Shown here: positions 1 to 6,956 of the stretch, piece by piece
Numbering within the stretch: position 1 is the first letter of the stretch
Layout: every line of letters begins with the position of its first letter
Origin: Alphaproteobacteria bacterium
GTDB lineage: Bacteria > Pseudomonadota > Alphaproteobacteria > Rhodospirillales > Rhodospirillaceae
Length of the DNA stretch: 21,346 nt
NCBI GenBank assembly: GCA_015228695.1
Contig: JADGDA010000010.1
Span: forward strand, 1 to 21,346
Reading direction: 5' to 3'
Translations under genes and position numbers: made by a program
The notes under the pieces: generated by a model
The model's database searches: none
What the model was told of the DNA's origin: nothing
What the model saw: only the letters and a program-made list of their open reading frames with translations

Positions 1-552
1 CGCATTTCCCGGATCGTGCTGTCCATGAAGGAATTCTCCCATCCGGGAACGACGGTCAAGACCACGACCGACATCAACCGGGCGCTGGAAAATACCCTCA
101 CCGTGTCGCGCAACGCCTGGAAGCATGTGGCCGAGGTCGAGCAGCGCTTCGATCCGGAATTGCCCGGCGTGGTGTGTCATGCCGGAGAGATGAATCAGGT
201 ATTCCTGAACATCATCCTGAACGCGGCGCAGGCCATCGAAATGTCGGACAAACCGAAGCCGGGACACCTGATCGTGACGACGCGGGCCGACGGCGAATGG
301 GTCGAGATCATCTTCGCCGATGACGGTCCGGGCGTGCCGGAGGCCATCCGCGAGCGCATCTTCGATATGTTCTTCACCACCAAGCAGATCGGCAAGGGCA
401 CGGGCCAGGGCTTGGCCATCTGCCGCGACGTGGTGGTGAACAAGCATGGCGGCCGCATCGACCTGACCGAAAACCCCGGCGGCGGGGCCGTTTTCACCAT
501 CCGCGTCCCCGTGGGCGGCGAGAACGGCGCGACGGACGGCGAGGAGGAATGA
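1..552 (+). CDS. Sensor histidine kinase, C-terminal part (5' end outside window)
   Basis: The reading frame is open from base 1 and ends at TGA 550-552, so only the last 183 residues are present. They form the HATPase_c catalytic domain of a histidine kinase, which binds ATP and phosphorylates a histidine for transfer to a response regulator. Visible are the N box (FLNIILNAAQAI), the G1 box (DDGPGVPE), the F box (FDMFFTTK) and the G2 box (GKGTGQGLAI). The short piece before the N box (RIVLSMKEFSHPG) resembles the end of a dimerisation helix; the phosphorylated histidine and any sensor domain lie upstream of the window. The stop overlaps or abuts the start of the next gene, a response regulator, so the two are probably a translationally coupled pair. 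The signal sensed cannot be told from this fragment. Confidence 0.93.
   Translation, partial: RISRIVLSMKEFSHPGTTVKTTTDINRALENTLTVSRNAWKHVAEVEQRFDPELPGVVCHAGEMNQVFLNIILNAAQAIEMSDKPKPGHLIVTTRADGEWVEIIFADDGPGVPEAIRERIFDMFFTTKQIGKGTGQGLAICRDVVVNKHGGRIDLTENPGGGAVFTIRVPVGGENGATDGEEE
543..547 (+). promoter_or_regulatory. Shine-Dalgarno site that decides the REC-HDOD start
   Basis: GGAGG lies inside the 3' end of the kinase gene. Three in-frame ATG codons follow at 549, 552 and 555, at spacings of 1, 4 and 7 bases. Only the third has normal spacing, so 555 is preferred. Ribosomes ending the kinase (stop 550-552) would be on top of this site, which fits coupled translation. Confidence 0.6.
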
Positions 553-554
553 TG

Positions 555-1757
555 ATGGCGAAAAAAGGCACCCGGATCGTTTTCGTGGATGACGAGCCGC
601 ACGTTCTGGGCGGGATTCGTCGGGCATTGACCGATATGGAGGATGAATGGTCCGTCTCGTTCTGCCAGTCGGCCGCCGAGGCGCTGAACCTGATGAACCG
701 CGAGCCGGTGGACGTGGTCGTGTCCGACATGCGGATGCCGCAGATGGATGGAGCGCAACTGCTGGACGCCGTCCGCAAGCGGTGGCCGGCGACGGTCCGT
801 ATCATCCTGTCCGGGTACGCCGAGAGCGAGTCCGTGATGCGGACCGTCGGACCGGCCCACATCTACCTCGCCAAGCCGTGCGACACCGCCGCGCTCCAGG
901 CGGCGATCCAGCGTCAGGTCACCCTGCGCACCGTGCTGTCCAATCCCGATCTGCGCGCCCTGCTCGCCGGGTTCACCAATCTGCCCAGCCTGCCGGAACC
1001 CTTTCTCCGCCTCCAAGCGGAACTCCAGTCCAAGGCCTCCTCGACCACCCGTATCGCCCAGATCATCGGCCAGGACATCGCCATGACCGCCGAATTGCTG
1101 AAGCTGACCAACTCCGCCTATTTCGCGGTGGCGAGCCGGGTCACGACTCCGGCCCAGGCCGTGCGCCTGCTGGGGGTTGAGACCGTCCAGGCGCTGGTTC
1201 TCCGAATCGGGATCTTCCGCCAATTTTCCGGCACCAACCGGGCCTTGCTCGAAGCCCTGACCCGGTACAGCCTGTCGATTGCGCGGTTGGCCGAGCGCAT
1301 CGCCCTTGCCGAGGGACTTCCCCCGTCGGTGGTCAAGATGACCTATTGCGCGGCGCTTCTGTCCGATATCGGTTGCGTCGTGCTCATCGACGGCCGTCCC
1401 GCCGGATACCACCGGGTCATGACCACGGTCTCCCCGTCCCTGCCCCTGCCGGACGCGGAGAGGAAGGAGTTCGGGGCGGACCATGGGATGATCGGCGGCT
1501 ATCTGCTGGGACTTTGGGGATTCGCGGACCCGGTCGTCGAGGCCGTCACCTTTTCCTGCGAGCCCAAATCCTGCCCGACTCCGGACAGCCCCGTCTTCAC
1601 CGCGCTGATGGCCGCGCGGGGCCTGGGACCGTCCATGCCGCTCCTTCCCCCCGCCTGTCCGGACGGATGCACGGACATCCTTGGTTTTCTGTCCAAGACC
1701 TATGCGGAGGACCGGATCCAGCACTGGCGCGAGCTGGCCCAGGAGGATAAACCCTAA
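555..1757 (+). CDS. Response regulator with REC and HDOD domains
   Basis: This 400-residue protein (402 if it starts at ATG 549) has a receiver domain over about residues 6-120. It has the acidic pair in FVDDEP, phospho-acceptor Asp58 (VSDMRMP), Ser86 (LSGYAE) and Lys107 (AKPCD). From about 130 to 330 it has an HDOD domain (LPSLPEPFLRLQAEL, IGQDIAMTAELLKLTNSAYF, AVRLLGVETVQAL). HDOD domains are related to HD phosphohydrolases but usually lack metal ligands and act as output or scaffold modules. Here the expected HD position reads LSDIG, consistent with no catalysis. It directly follows the kinase gene, so it is the obvious partner. Its TAA stop overlaps the stop of the convergent next gene. 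The downstream target is unknown. Confidence 0.9.
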   Translation: MAKKGTRIVFVDDEPHVLGGIRRALTDMEDEWSVSFCQSAAEALNLMNREPVDVVVSDMRMPQMDGAQLLDAVRKRWPATVRIILSGYAESESVMRTVGPAHIYLAKPCDTAALQAAIQRQVTLRTVLSNPDLRALLAGFTNLPSLPEPFLRLQAELQSKASSTTRIAQIIGQDIAMTAELLKLTNSAYFAVASRVTTPAQAVRLLGVETVQALVLRIGIFRQFSGTNRALLEALTRYSLSIARLAERIALAEGLPPSVVKMTYCAALLSDIGCVVLIDGRPAGYHRVMTTVSPSLPLPDAERKEFGADHGMIGGYLLGLWGFADPVVEAVTFSCEPKSCPTPDSPVFTALMAARGLGPSMPLLPPACPDGCTDILGFLSKTYAEDRIQHWRELAQEDKP

Positions 1758-2710
1758 CGGCCGGGGACCGAACTGCACAGAAGGCGGATCAACTCGGACT
1801 GCCGGTTCACCCCGGTTTTCATGAAGATCGCCTTCAGATAGGTCCGGGCCGTGCTCGGGGTAATGCCGATGGAACGGGCCGCTTCCTTGACGTCCTGCCC
1901 CGAGGCCAGCACATGGGCCAGCCGGGCTTCCGATGCGGTGAGATGGAACAGGGTCCGGATGGCCTCGGGGTCGGGGAGGACGATGGCGTCGAGTTCGCGG
2001 ATGAAGAGAATGGCGATGGCGCCGGGGGTCGTCGCCTCGGCAGGTTCGATCAGGACGGAGTGCTCCTGACCGCTGCGCCCGGCGAGCGCGAGTACGGCGG
2101 GCTGCCCGCTCGACGCCACGGCGGCGACCGCCGCGTGAAACGTCTTGCTGGCGTCCGGGGTGTTGGCCCGGCAGATGCCGCCCCTGTCGATCATGATCGC
2201 GTCGCCCTCGACCAGCAACTCGGCCCCCCTGCGGTTGGTGAAAACGACGGTCATCGCCCGATCGACAGCGATGGTCGCGAACGGCAGCACGTCGAGAGCC
2301 GCCGCCGCCAGTCCCCCCCGCCGTCCCTTCTCGATCGCCTCGGCGATCCCCGAGGCGAGTTGGGGAGCGGGGCAGGGCTTGGTGTAGTAACGGAACACGC
2401 CGACGCTGTTGATCGCGTTGACGGCCGAGGCCATGTCGCCGGTCCCGGTGAGGATGATGGTCTGGGACCTGACCCCGCTCGCCCTGAGCCGCCCGAGAAG
2501 GCCCAGGCCGTCGAGAACCGGCATGCTCAGGTCGCAGACGATCACATCGAAGCCGCCATCCCGTGCGAGGCGTTCCGCCTCCAGGGGGTCCGCCTGGAAC
2601 GACAGTTCCCAGTCCACGTCAAGTCCCTCGAAACTGCGCCGCAGCCCTTCGAGAACGCGGGGATCATCGTCCACGAACAACACCCGTGGCCTGCGCGCAG
2701 TCTCGACCAA
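1754..2710 (-). CDS. Response regulator: REC, PAS-like middle, LuxR-type HTH
   Basis: This 318-residue protein has a receiver domain at its N-terminus with the acidic DDDP cluster, Asp60 (VCDLSMP), Thr88 (LTGTGD) and Lys111 (YTKPCP). The middle (about 130-240, LPFATIAVDRAMTVVFTNRRGAELL) reads like a PAS fold. The end (about 258-316, LTASEARLAHVLASG to VNRQSELIRLL) is a LuxR/GerE helix-turn-helix, so it most likely binds DNA. The start is TTG 2708-2710; no ATG lies between it and the in-frame upstream stop at 2732-2734, and AAAGGA sits about 9 bases before it. Its REC domain resembles those of the neighbouring regulators (YxxKPCP motif), suggesting related duplicates. It is divergent from the HD-GYP gene and convergent with the REC-HDOD gene. 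Target genes are unknown. Confidence 0.9.
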   Translation of the reverse strand: MVETARRPRVLFVDDDPRVLEGLRRSFEGLDVDWELSFQADPLEAERLARDGGFDVIVCDLSMPVLDGLGLLGRLRASGVRSQTIILTGTGDMASAVNAINSVGVFRYYTKPCPAPQLASGIAEAIEKGRRGGLAAAALDVLPFATIAVDRAMTVVFTNRRGAELLVEGDAIMIDRGGICRANTPDASKTFHAAVAAVASSGQPAVLALAGRSGQEHSVLIEPAEATTPGAIAILFIRELDAIVLPDPEAIRTLFHLTASEARLAHVLASGQDVKEAARSIGITPSTARTYLKAIFMKTGVNRQSELIRLLCSSVPGR

Positions 2711-2884
2711 GACGAAGTTTCCTTTTGATTCCTAACGGGTTCCGATAGTCGCACAGCCCCCATGCCCGTTCAAGTGCCGAGATTGCCCTGCGTCCCCCCA
2801 ATTGGGGATGGGCGCGGAACGGCAAACAAAGGACAATGAGCATCGAGAAAGAACTCCGAACAGCCAAGGATGCAGGGGGTCAAG
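2711..2884. promoter_or_regulatory. Divergent intergenic region with a CCCCAATTGGGG palindrome
   Basis: These 174 bases separate the divergent REC-LuxR and HD-GYP genes and must hold promoters for both unless either is read from further away. The clearest structure is a perfect 12-bp palindrome, CCCCAATTGGGG, at 2796-2807, a candidate operator. I could not identify convincing -35/-10 pairs on either strand. The Shine-Dalgarno site of the HD-GYP gene (GGGGG, 2875-2879) is at the right end. Confidence 0.4.
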
Positions 2885-4132
2885 ATGTCGTATCGAATCA
2901 ATCTTTTCCGTGTCGTCGATGCGCTGTCTTCCGGCCTCGACTTGGTTGGTATTGACGACCTGTTCCATGGAAAACGGGTCGGCCTCATGGCGCTCCGGGT
3001 CGCCGAGGAGCTGTCCTGGCCGCGGGCGCGCCGGGAATCCCTGCTGCACGCGGCGCTCCTGCACGACTGCGGCGTGTCCACCACGACGGAACATGAGCAC
3101 CTCGCGACGGAATTCGAGTACGGGAACGCGCAGGAGCATTGCCGGGTCGGCTCCGACCTCATGCGCGGGGTCCATCTGCTGCGCGATCTGGCTCCCATCG
3201 TCAGATACCATCATACCCGGTGGGACGAGATGGCCCGGCATTGGATTCCGTCGTCCATCGCCGAAATGGCCAACCTGATCTTCCTGGTCGATCGGCTGGA
3301 TGTTCTTCGCGCCGCCCTCGGCGGAGCGGACGAGGCGGCGCATCGCGAGATGCTTCTCGCCCCCCTTGCCGACGCGGGTGGGACGCTGTTCCATCCCGTG
3401 CTCGTCGAGGCCCTGCGCCGGGCGACGGAGAAGGAAGGCTTCTGGGCCGACCTCCGGCCCGCGTCGCTGCACGCCCGTCTCACCGAGAGGGCCGCCGCCT
3501 TCGCGACGACGGAAAAGGAGATCGGTTTCGACGAGTTGAAGTCCCTGACCCTGATGTTTGCCCACATCATCGACGCCAAGAGCCACTTCACCGCCGAGCA
3601 TTCCATCAAGGTGGCGGAAACGGCCTCCTACATCGCCGCCGAAATCGGGCTCGAACCCGCCGTCTGCGACGGGATCGAGATCGCGGGCCTTCTCCATGAT
3701 CTGGGCAAACTGCGTGTCCCCGACGCGATTTTGGACAAGCCGGGTCCCCTGACGGACACCGAATGGCGGGTGATGCGGCATCACGCGGAGGATACCCAGG
3801 ATATCTTGTTCCAACTGTTCGGCAACACCGCGATCACCCAATGGGCCGCCCTTCACCATGAGACCTTGCTGGGAGACGGCTATCCCAGCCGTTGCCCGGC
3901 CGAGCGGATTCCGCTCGAAGCCCGGATCGTCGCCATCGCCGATATTCTTCAGGCCCTGGTGCAGGACCGGCCCTACCGCGACGGATTGTACCCGGATCAG
4001 GTCATGACGATTCTTGACGACATGGCGGGAGCCGGGCGGATCGACCGGCGGATCACCGGCTTCGTCCGCGCCCATCTACTGCCGTGCTGGGCCGTCGCCG
4101 GCGGATGCCATGAACGGCTGTGCGCGGCCTGA
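2885..4132 (+). CDS. Tandem HD / HD-GYP domain protein, probable cyclic-di-GMP phosphodiesterase
   Basis: This 415-residue protein carries two HD-type domains. The first (about 12-200) has His28, His60-Asp61 (LLHDCG) and a HH pair at 109-110, but this is followed by TRWDEM, not the GYP signature. The second (about 215-400) has a full HD-GYP set: His239 (EHSIKVA), His271-Asp272 (LLHDLGKL), HH at 299-300, HHE at 324-326 and GDGYP at 330-334, then DILQALVQDRPYR. HD-GYP domains hydrolyse cyclic di-GMP (or cGAMP in some subtypes), so the second domain is probably active. No REC domain, signal peptide or membrane segment is seen, so it should be cytosolic. Start 2885 is preferred to ATG 2870 because GGGGG lies 5 bases before it. 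It follows a divergent promoter region and precedes a REC protein with a related but degenerate domain. Confidence 0.9.
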   Translation: MSYRINLFRVVDALSSGLDLVGIDDLFHGKRVGLMALRVAEELSWPRARRESLLHAALLHDCGVSTTTEHEHLATEFEYGNAQEHCRVGSDLMRGVHLLRDLAPIVRYHHTRWDEMARHWIPSSIAEMANLIFLVDRLDVLRAALGGADEAAHREMLLAPLADAGGTLFHPVLVEALRRATEKEGFWADLRPASLHARLTERAAAFATTEKEIGFDELKSLTLMFAHIIDAKSHFTAEHSIKVAETASYIAAEIGLEPAVCDGIEIAGLLHDLGKLRVPDAILDKPGPLTDTEWRVMRHHAEDTQDILFQLFGNTAITQWAALHHETLLGDGYPSRCPAERIPLEARIVAIADILQALVQDRPYRDGLYPDQVMTILDDMAGAGRIDRRITGFVRAHLLPCWAVAGGCHERLCAA

Positions 4133-4136
4133 CATG

Positions 4137-4164
4137 GGTTTCAGGAACGTCCCCGGACGTTCCG
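4137..4164 (+). repeat. 28-bp repeat with inner palindrome, copy 1
   Basis: The sequence starts GGTTTCAGGAAC and contains GGAACGTCC-CC-GGACGTTCC, a perfect 9-bp inverted repeat around CC. It begins 4 bases after the stop of the HD-GYP gene. A second copy with two mismatches begins 95 bases downstream. A small GCCCGC-AAC-GCGGGC hairpin (4164-4178) lies right behind this copy. Confidence 0.85.
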
Positions 4165-4231
4165 CCCGCAACGCGGGCCGGCGTCCCTGCGCCGAAAGCC
4201 AAGGCCGGAGGCCGCCCGGCGATTGATGGCT

Positions 4232-4259
4232 GGTTTCAGGAACATCCCCGGACGTTCTG
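4232..4259 (+). repeat. 28-bp repeat with inner palindrome, copy 2
   Basis: This matches copy 1 at 26 of 28 positions (G to A at 4244, C to T at 4258). Both changes weaken the inverted repeat in this copy. It ends 53 bases before the start codon of the REC/degenerate HD-GYP gene, so the pair could be tandem operators, a REP-like element or mRNA hairpins. Confidence 0.85.
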
Positions 4260-4312
4260 GAAATCGTGTAAGATGATGGGGCGTCCGGGAGGCGGAATTT
4301 AGGACAAACGCC

Positions 4313-5470
4313 ATGACCGAGGAACGCATTCTGCTTGTGGACGACGATCCGCACCTTCTGTCCGCCCTGCGGCGTCAGCTCGGCGATGAGTTCGCCCTGA
4401 CCACCGCCTCGACCGGCAAGGACGCGGTGGAGGCCGTCCGCTCCGCCGCAAAGGAACGCGCTCCCTTCGCCGTGGCCCTGTGCGACATGCGCATGCCAGG
4501 CATGAACGGGGTCGAGACGCTGGCAGCCATCCGCGAGGCCGCTCCCGACACGGTGCGGATGATGCTCACCGGTCACGCCGACCAGGAAACCTCCATCCAG
4601 GCGATCAACCGGGGCAACATCCTCCGCTTCTATCTGAAACCCTGCCCGGCGGAGCAATTGCGGGAGGGACTCCGCGCCGGCGTGCATCAGTACCATCTGG
4701 TCACGGCGGAACGGGACCTGCTGGAACGGACGTTGACCGGCAGTCTGCGGGTGCTGATCGACGCCCTGTCGATGAACGATCCCGTGGCCTTCGCCCACAC
4801 CGCACGGATGCGCGAGTGGGTACGGGCGCTGGGACCGGCGCTGTCCCTGCCCAAGCCCTGGCAGATTGAAATCGCCGCGACCCTGCATGAAATCGGCAGG
4901 CTGGCGATCCCCGCCGAAATTATCGCGAAAAAGGCCTCCGGCGAGGCCCTGTCCGATCTGGAGCAGGCCCTTATCGACCGCACGCCCGAATTCGGCCGGA
5001 ATCTGCTCGTGAACGTTCCCAGGCTGGAGAAGGTGGCGGAGATCGTCCTGCTTCAGGATCGCGGCTTCGACGGAAGCGGTTTTCCGGCCGACGGACCCAC
5101 GGGCGAGGCGATTCCGGCCGGAGCGCGGCTGTTGAGGATTTTGAAGGATTTGAGCGCCGCCTGCGGCAACGGCCCCCTGACGGAAGCGGCCTTCGCCATG
5201 CTGGAAAGGCGCAGGGTCCAGTACGATCCGCGCCTTCTCGCGACGGTTCACGTCACCCTCGACGCGGCCTTCGCCGCGCTTCCCCAGTCGGAGATCGAGA
5301 TTCCCCTGGCGGTGCTGAGCGTTGGCCAGACCCTCGTGAACGATCTCCGCCTCGTGAACGGCCATCTGATTCTGACCGCCGACACCTGCATCTCCGAAAT
5401 TCTGCTCGAACGTCTCCACGCCCTGCGGAGGATTTACGCATTCGTCGAACCCATCCGGGTCCGCACTTGA
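4313..5470 (+). CDS. Response regulator with REC and degenerate HD-GYP domain
   Basis: This 385-residue protein has the RpfG layout of receiver plus HD-GYP. The REC part is intact: DDDP at 10-13, Asp58 (LCDMRMP), Thr86 (LTGHAD) and Lys109 (YLKPCP). The HD-GYP part (about 140-350) keeps the fold but not the catalytic residues. The HD pair is His192-Glu193 (LHEIGR), the HHE triplet is replaced by Gln248-Asp249-Arg250, and GYP is GFP at 256-258 (DGSGFP). Loss of these metal ligands argues against phosphodiesterase activity; a binding or protein-interaction role is inferred. The start is ATG 4313, with AGGA 8 bases upstream. A 180-base gap carrying two copies of a palindromic repeat separates it from the HD-GYP gene. 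The next gene starts 31 bases after its stop and is probably cotranscribed. Confidence 0.88.
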   Translation: MTEERILLVDDDPHLLSALRRQLGDEFALTTASTGKDAVEAVRSAAKERAPFAVALCDMRMPGMNGVETLAAIREAAPDTVRMMLTGHADQETSIQAINRGNILRFYLKPCPAEQLREGLRAGVHQYHLVTAERDLLERTLTGSLRVLIDALSMNDPVAFAHTARMREWVRALGPALSLPKPWQIEIAATLHEIGRLAIPAEIIAKKASGEALSDLEQALIDRTPEFGRNLLVNVPRLEKVAEIVLLQDRGFDGSGFPADGPTGEAIPAGARLLRILKDLSAACGNGPLTEAAFAMLERRRVQYDPRLLATVHVTLDAAFAALPQSEIEIPLAVLSVGQTLVNDLRLVNGHLILTADTCISEILLERLHALRRIYAFVEPIRVRT

Positions 5471-5501
5471 GGAGCAAGGTTCCTTGCCGAAGGTAAAGGC
5501 C

Positions 5502-5822
5502 ATGACACGCATCATGCGAGGATGTCCCTGGGCCGGGACGGATGGCATGCGCTGCTACCAGAAAATGCAGTGCGGGCGGGAACCGGGCGGGAGGAACGTG
5601 CCCGGATACGGGGTGTGCCACGTCTCCATGATGCAGGCCGCCACCTGCTGGATGATCGCGGGCCTGGACTCCCCGGAACGGGAGCGGTGCCTGCGGATTC
5701 TGAAGGGAAAGAACTGCGAATCCTGCCCGTTCTACCTGGATTTCCAGAGGGATGTGGTCGACGCTTTTGCCGAGGAAGCAGCCCCACCCCCTCTTTCCTT
5801 TCCGGGAGCGGATGCTGCGTGA
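5502..5822 (+). CDS. Small cysteine-rich protein, two-CW domain-like
   Basis: This 106-residue protein has eight cysteines at 8, 18, 24, 39, 49, 63, 72 and 75. The order RCYxxxxCGREPGG, then GVC, then CWMIAG, then C and CESCPFY matches the two-CW domain, a small probable metal- or cluster-binding module often found beside bacterial signalling proteins. The first CW is CY here (Cys18-Tyr19); the second is intact (Cys49-Trp50). There is no signal peptide or membrane segment. ATG 5502 has GAAGG 8 bases upstream; TTG 5484 in the same frame would add six residues. It follows the degenerate HD-GYP regulator by 31 bases, suggesting a redox- or metal-linked partner of that pathway (inference). The convergent next gene ends 9 bases away. 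Confidence 0.8.
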   Translation: MTRIMRGCPWAGTDGMRCYQKMQCGREPGGRNVPGYGVCHVSMMQAATCWMIAGLDSPERERCLRILKGKNCESCPFYLDFQRDVVDAFAEEAAPPPLSFPGADAA

Positions 5823-5831
5823 CCACCGGTA

Positions 5832-6611
5832 TCAGGCGCTCGGCGGCTCGACCAGGGGAAGCAGGGTCTCCCAGGTGTCCCGGTCCGGGGCGGCCAGGAC
5901 GGCGTCGTCGGTCACGAACGGGCGATAGGGCTGACGGTCGTTGGTCATGGCGCTGAAGCCTCCCGCCTCGGCGTGCAGGAGAATCCCGGCGGCGTGATCC
6001 CACGGCAGAAGGTGCCGATAGTAGGAGAAATGGGTGCGTCCCAGCAGCAGAGCCAGATAATCCTGGGCGGCCGAGGAGAGGCGGACGACGCCCTGCACGC
6101 TCCGCTCGACCGTCTCGATGTGCCTGTTGCCGAGGCTTCCCATCATCGTTTCGAGCGATTGCGGACGGGACAGGGAAAGGCGCTCCCCCTCGCACCAGGC
6201 CCCGGCTCCCTTCTCGCCGATCACCGTGACGTTGCGGATCGGGTCATGGATGCATCCGGCCACGGTGCACCCCTTTTTCACCAGGGCGACGATGACCCCG
6301 AAGCTGTCGCGGCCGTGGGCAAAGTTGTTGGTTCCGTCCACCGGGTCGATGACCCACACGGGCGCGTCCTCCGACAGTTGGTCGAGCACCGTCCGGTCAT
6401 GGTAGACCGACTCCTCCCCGACGACCACCGAGCCGGGAAGGAGGGCGGTGAGAAGGCGGGACAGATGGTGCTCGGCCTGGATGTCGGCGTCGGTCACCAA
6501 GTCGCCGGGATGGGTCTTGGTGCGGATCTGGTGCGATTTCAGGGTACCGAAACGGGGAATGATTTCGGTGAGCGCGACTTCGCGGACGATTTCGGCGACG
6601 ACGGAGATCAT
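5832..6611 (-). CDS. Inositol monophosphatase family protein
   Basis: This 259-residue protein belongs to the Mg-dependent IMPase/SuhB/CysQ/HisN-type phosphatase family. The metal and substrate motifs are all present: DLVTDAD (about 37-43), GEES with Glu67, DPVDGTNNF with Asp89 and Asp92, and PWDHAAG with Asp205. This predicts a soluble enzyme that removes phosphate from a small phospho-sugar, inositol or nucleotide substrate; which one cannot be told from sequence. ATG 6611 is preferred, with GAGG 7 bases ahead, over in-frame ATG 6653, which lies inside the upstream gene and has no ribosome site. It is the last gene of an apparent hfq-hflX-unknown-IMPase run, 31 bases after the preceding stop. 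Confidence 0.9.
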   Translation of the reverse strand: MISVVAEIVREVALTEIIPRFGTLKSHQIRTKTHPGDLVTDADIQAEHHLSRLLTALLPGSVVVGEESVYHDRTVLDQLSEDAPVWVIDPVDGTNNFAHGRDSFGVIVALVKKGCTVAGCIHDPIRNVTVIGEKGAGAWCEGERLSLSRPQSLETMMGSLGNRHIETVERSVQGVVRLSSAAQDYLALLLGRTHFSYYRHLLPWDHAAGILLHAEAGGFSAMTNDRQPYRPFVTDDAVLAAPDRDTWETLLPLVEPPSA

Positions 6612-6642
6612 GGAGCGGCCTCGGAAACGGACAGAGGGCCGA

Positions 6643-6939
6643 TTAAACAGCATCCAGGGGAGGAAGGCCAGAGGCCGAGTACAAATCGCGGTCGGCGTGA
6701 TAGACCTCGGAGAAGAGGACCATCAGCCGGGCCGCTTCCGGGTTGAACCCGGATTGCTGGATCATGGACTGGGTCACGAAGGCGGCGAAGGTGACCGCTT
6801 CTCCCTTGCCCCGCAACGCGAACCTGTCCGCGATTTCGTCCAGGTAGTCGTGGACCAGCTTACGGGCCATGACGTTGAGCTGATGCTTCACCAAACGGTT
6901 TCTGTTGCGCCAGCGGCGCTGGGATTCGTTCGTGGCCAT
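6643..6939 (-). CDS. Conserved-looking hypothetical protein, 98 residues
   Basis: I do not recognise this family. The protein begins with a basic segment (SQRRWRNRNRLVKHQLNVMARK), followed by predicted helices (LVHDYLDEIADRFAL, TFAAFVTQSMIQQS, PEAARLMVLFSEVYH). It has no cysteines, signal peptide or membrane span. The basic N-terminus could bind nucleic acid, but that is a guess. ATG 6939 is chosen because AGGAG lies 6 bases upstream; ATG 6957 and GTG 6960 in frame would overlap the hflX stop. It starts 17 bases after hflX and ends 31 bases before the IMPase gene, so it is almost certainly in their operon, which is the best reason to believe it is real. Confidence 0.75.
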   Translation of the reverse strand: MATNESQRRWRNRNRLVKHQLNVMARKLVHDYLDEIADRFALRGKGEAVTFAAFVTQSMIQQSGFNPEAARLMVLFSEVYHADRDLYSASGLPPLDAV

Positions 6940-6956
6940 CGTCGTCTCCTGTGTCA

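Noticed and set aside
195..1778. Long antisense open frame over the kinase and REC-HDOD genes
   Set aside because: It mirrors two genes with clear domain motifs, has low-complexity Arg/Gly/His-rich composition and no recognisable domain; typical of high-GC DNA.
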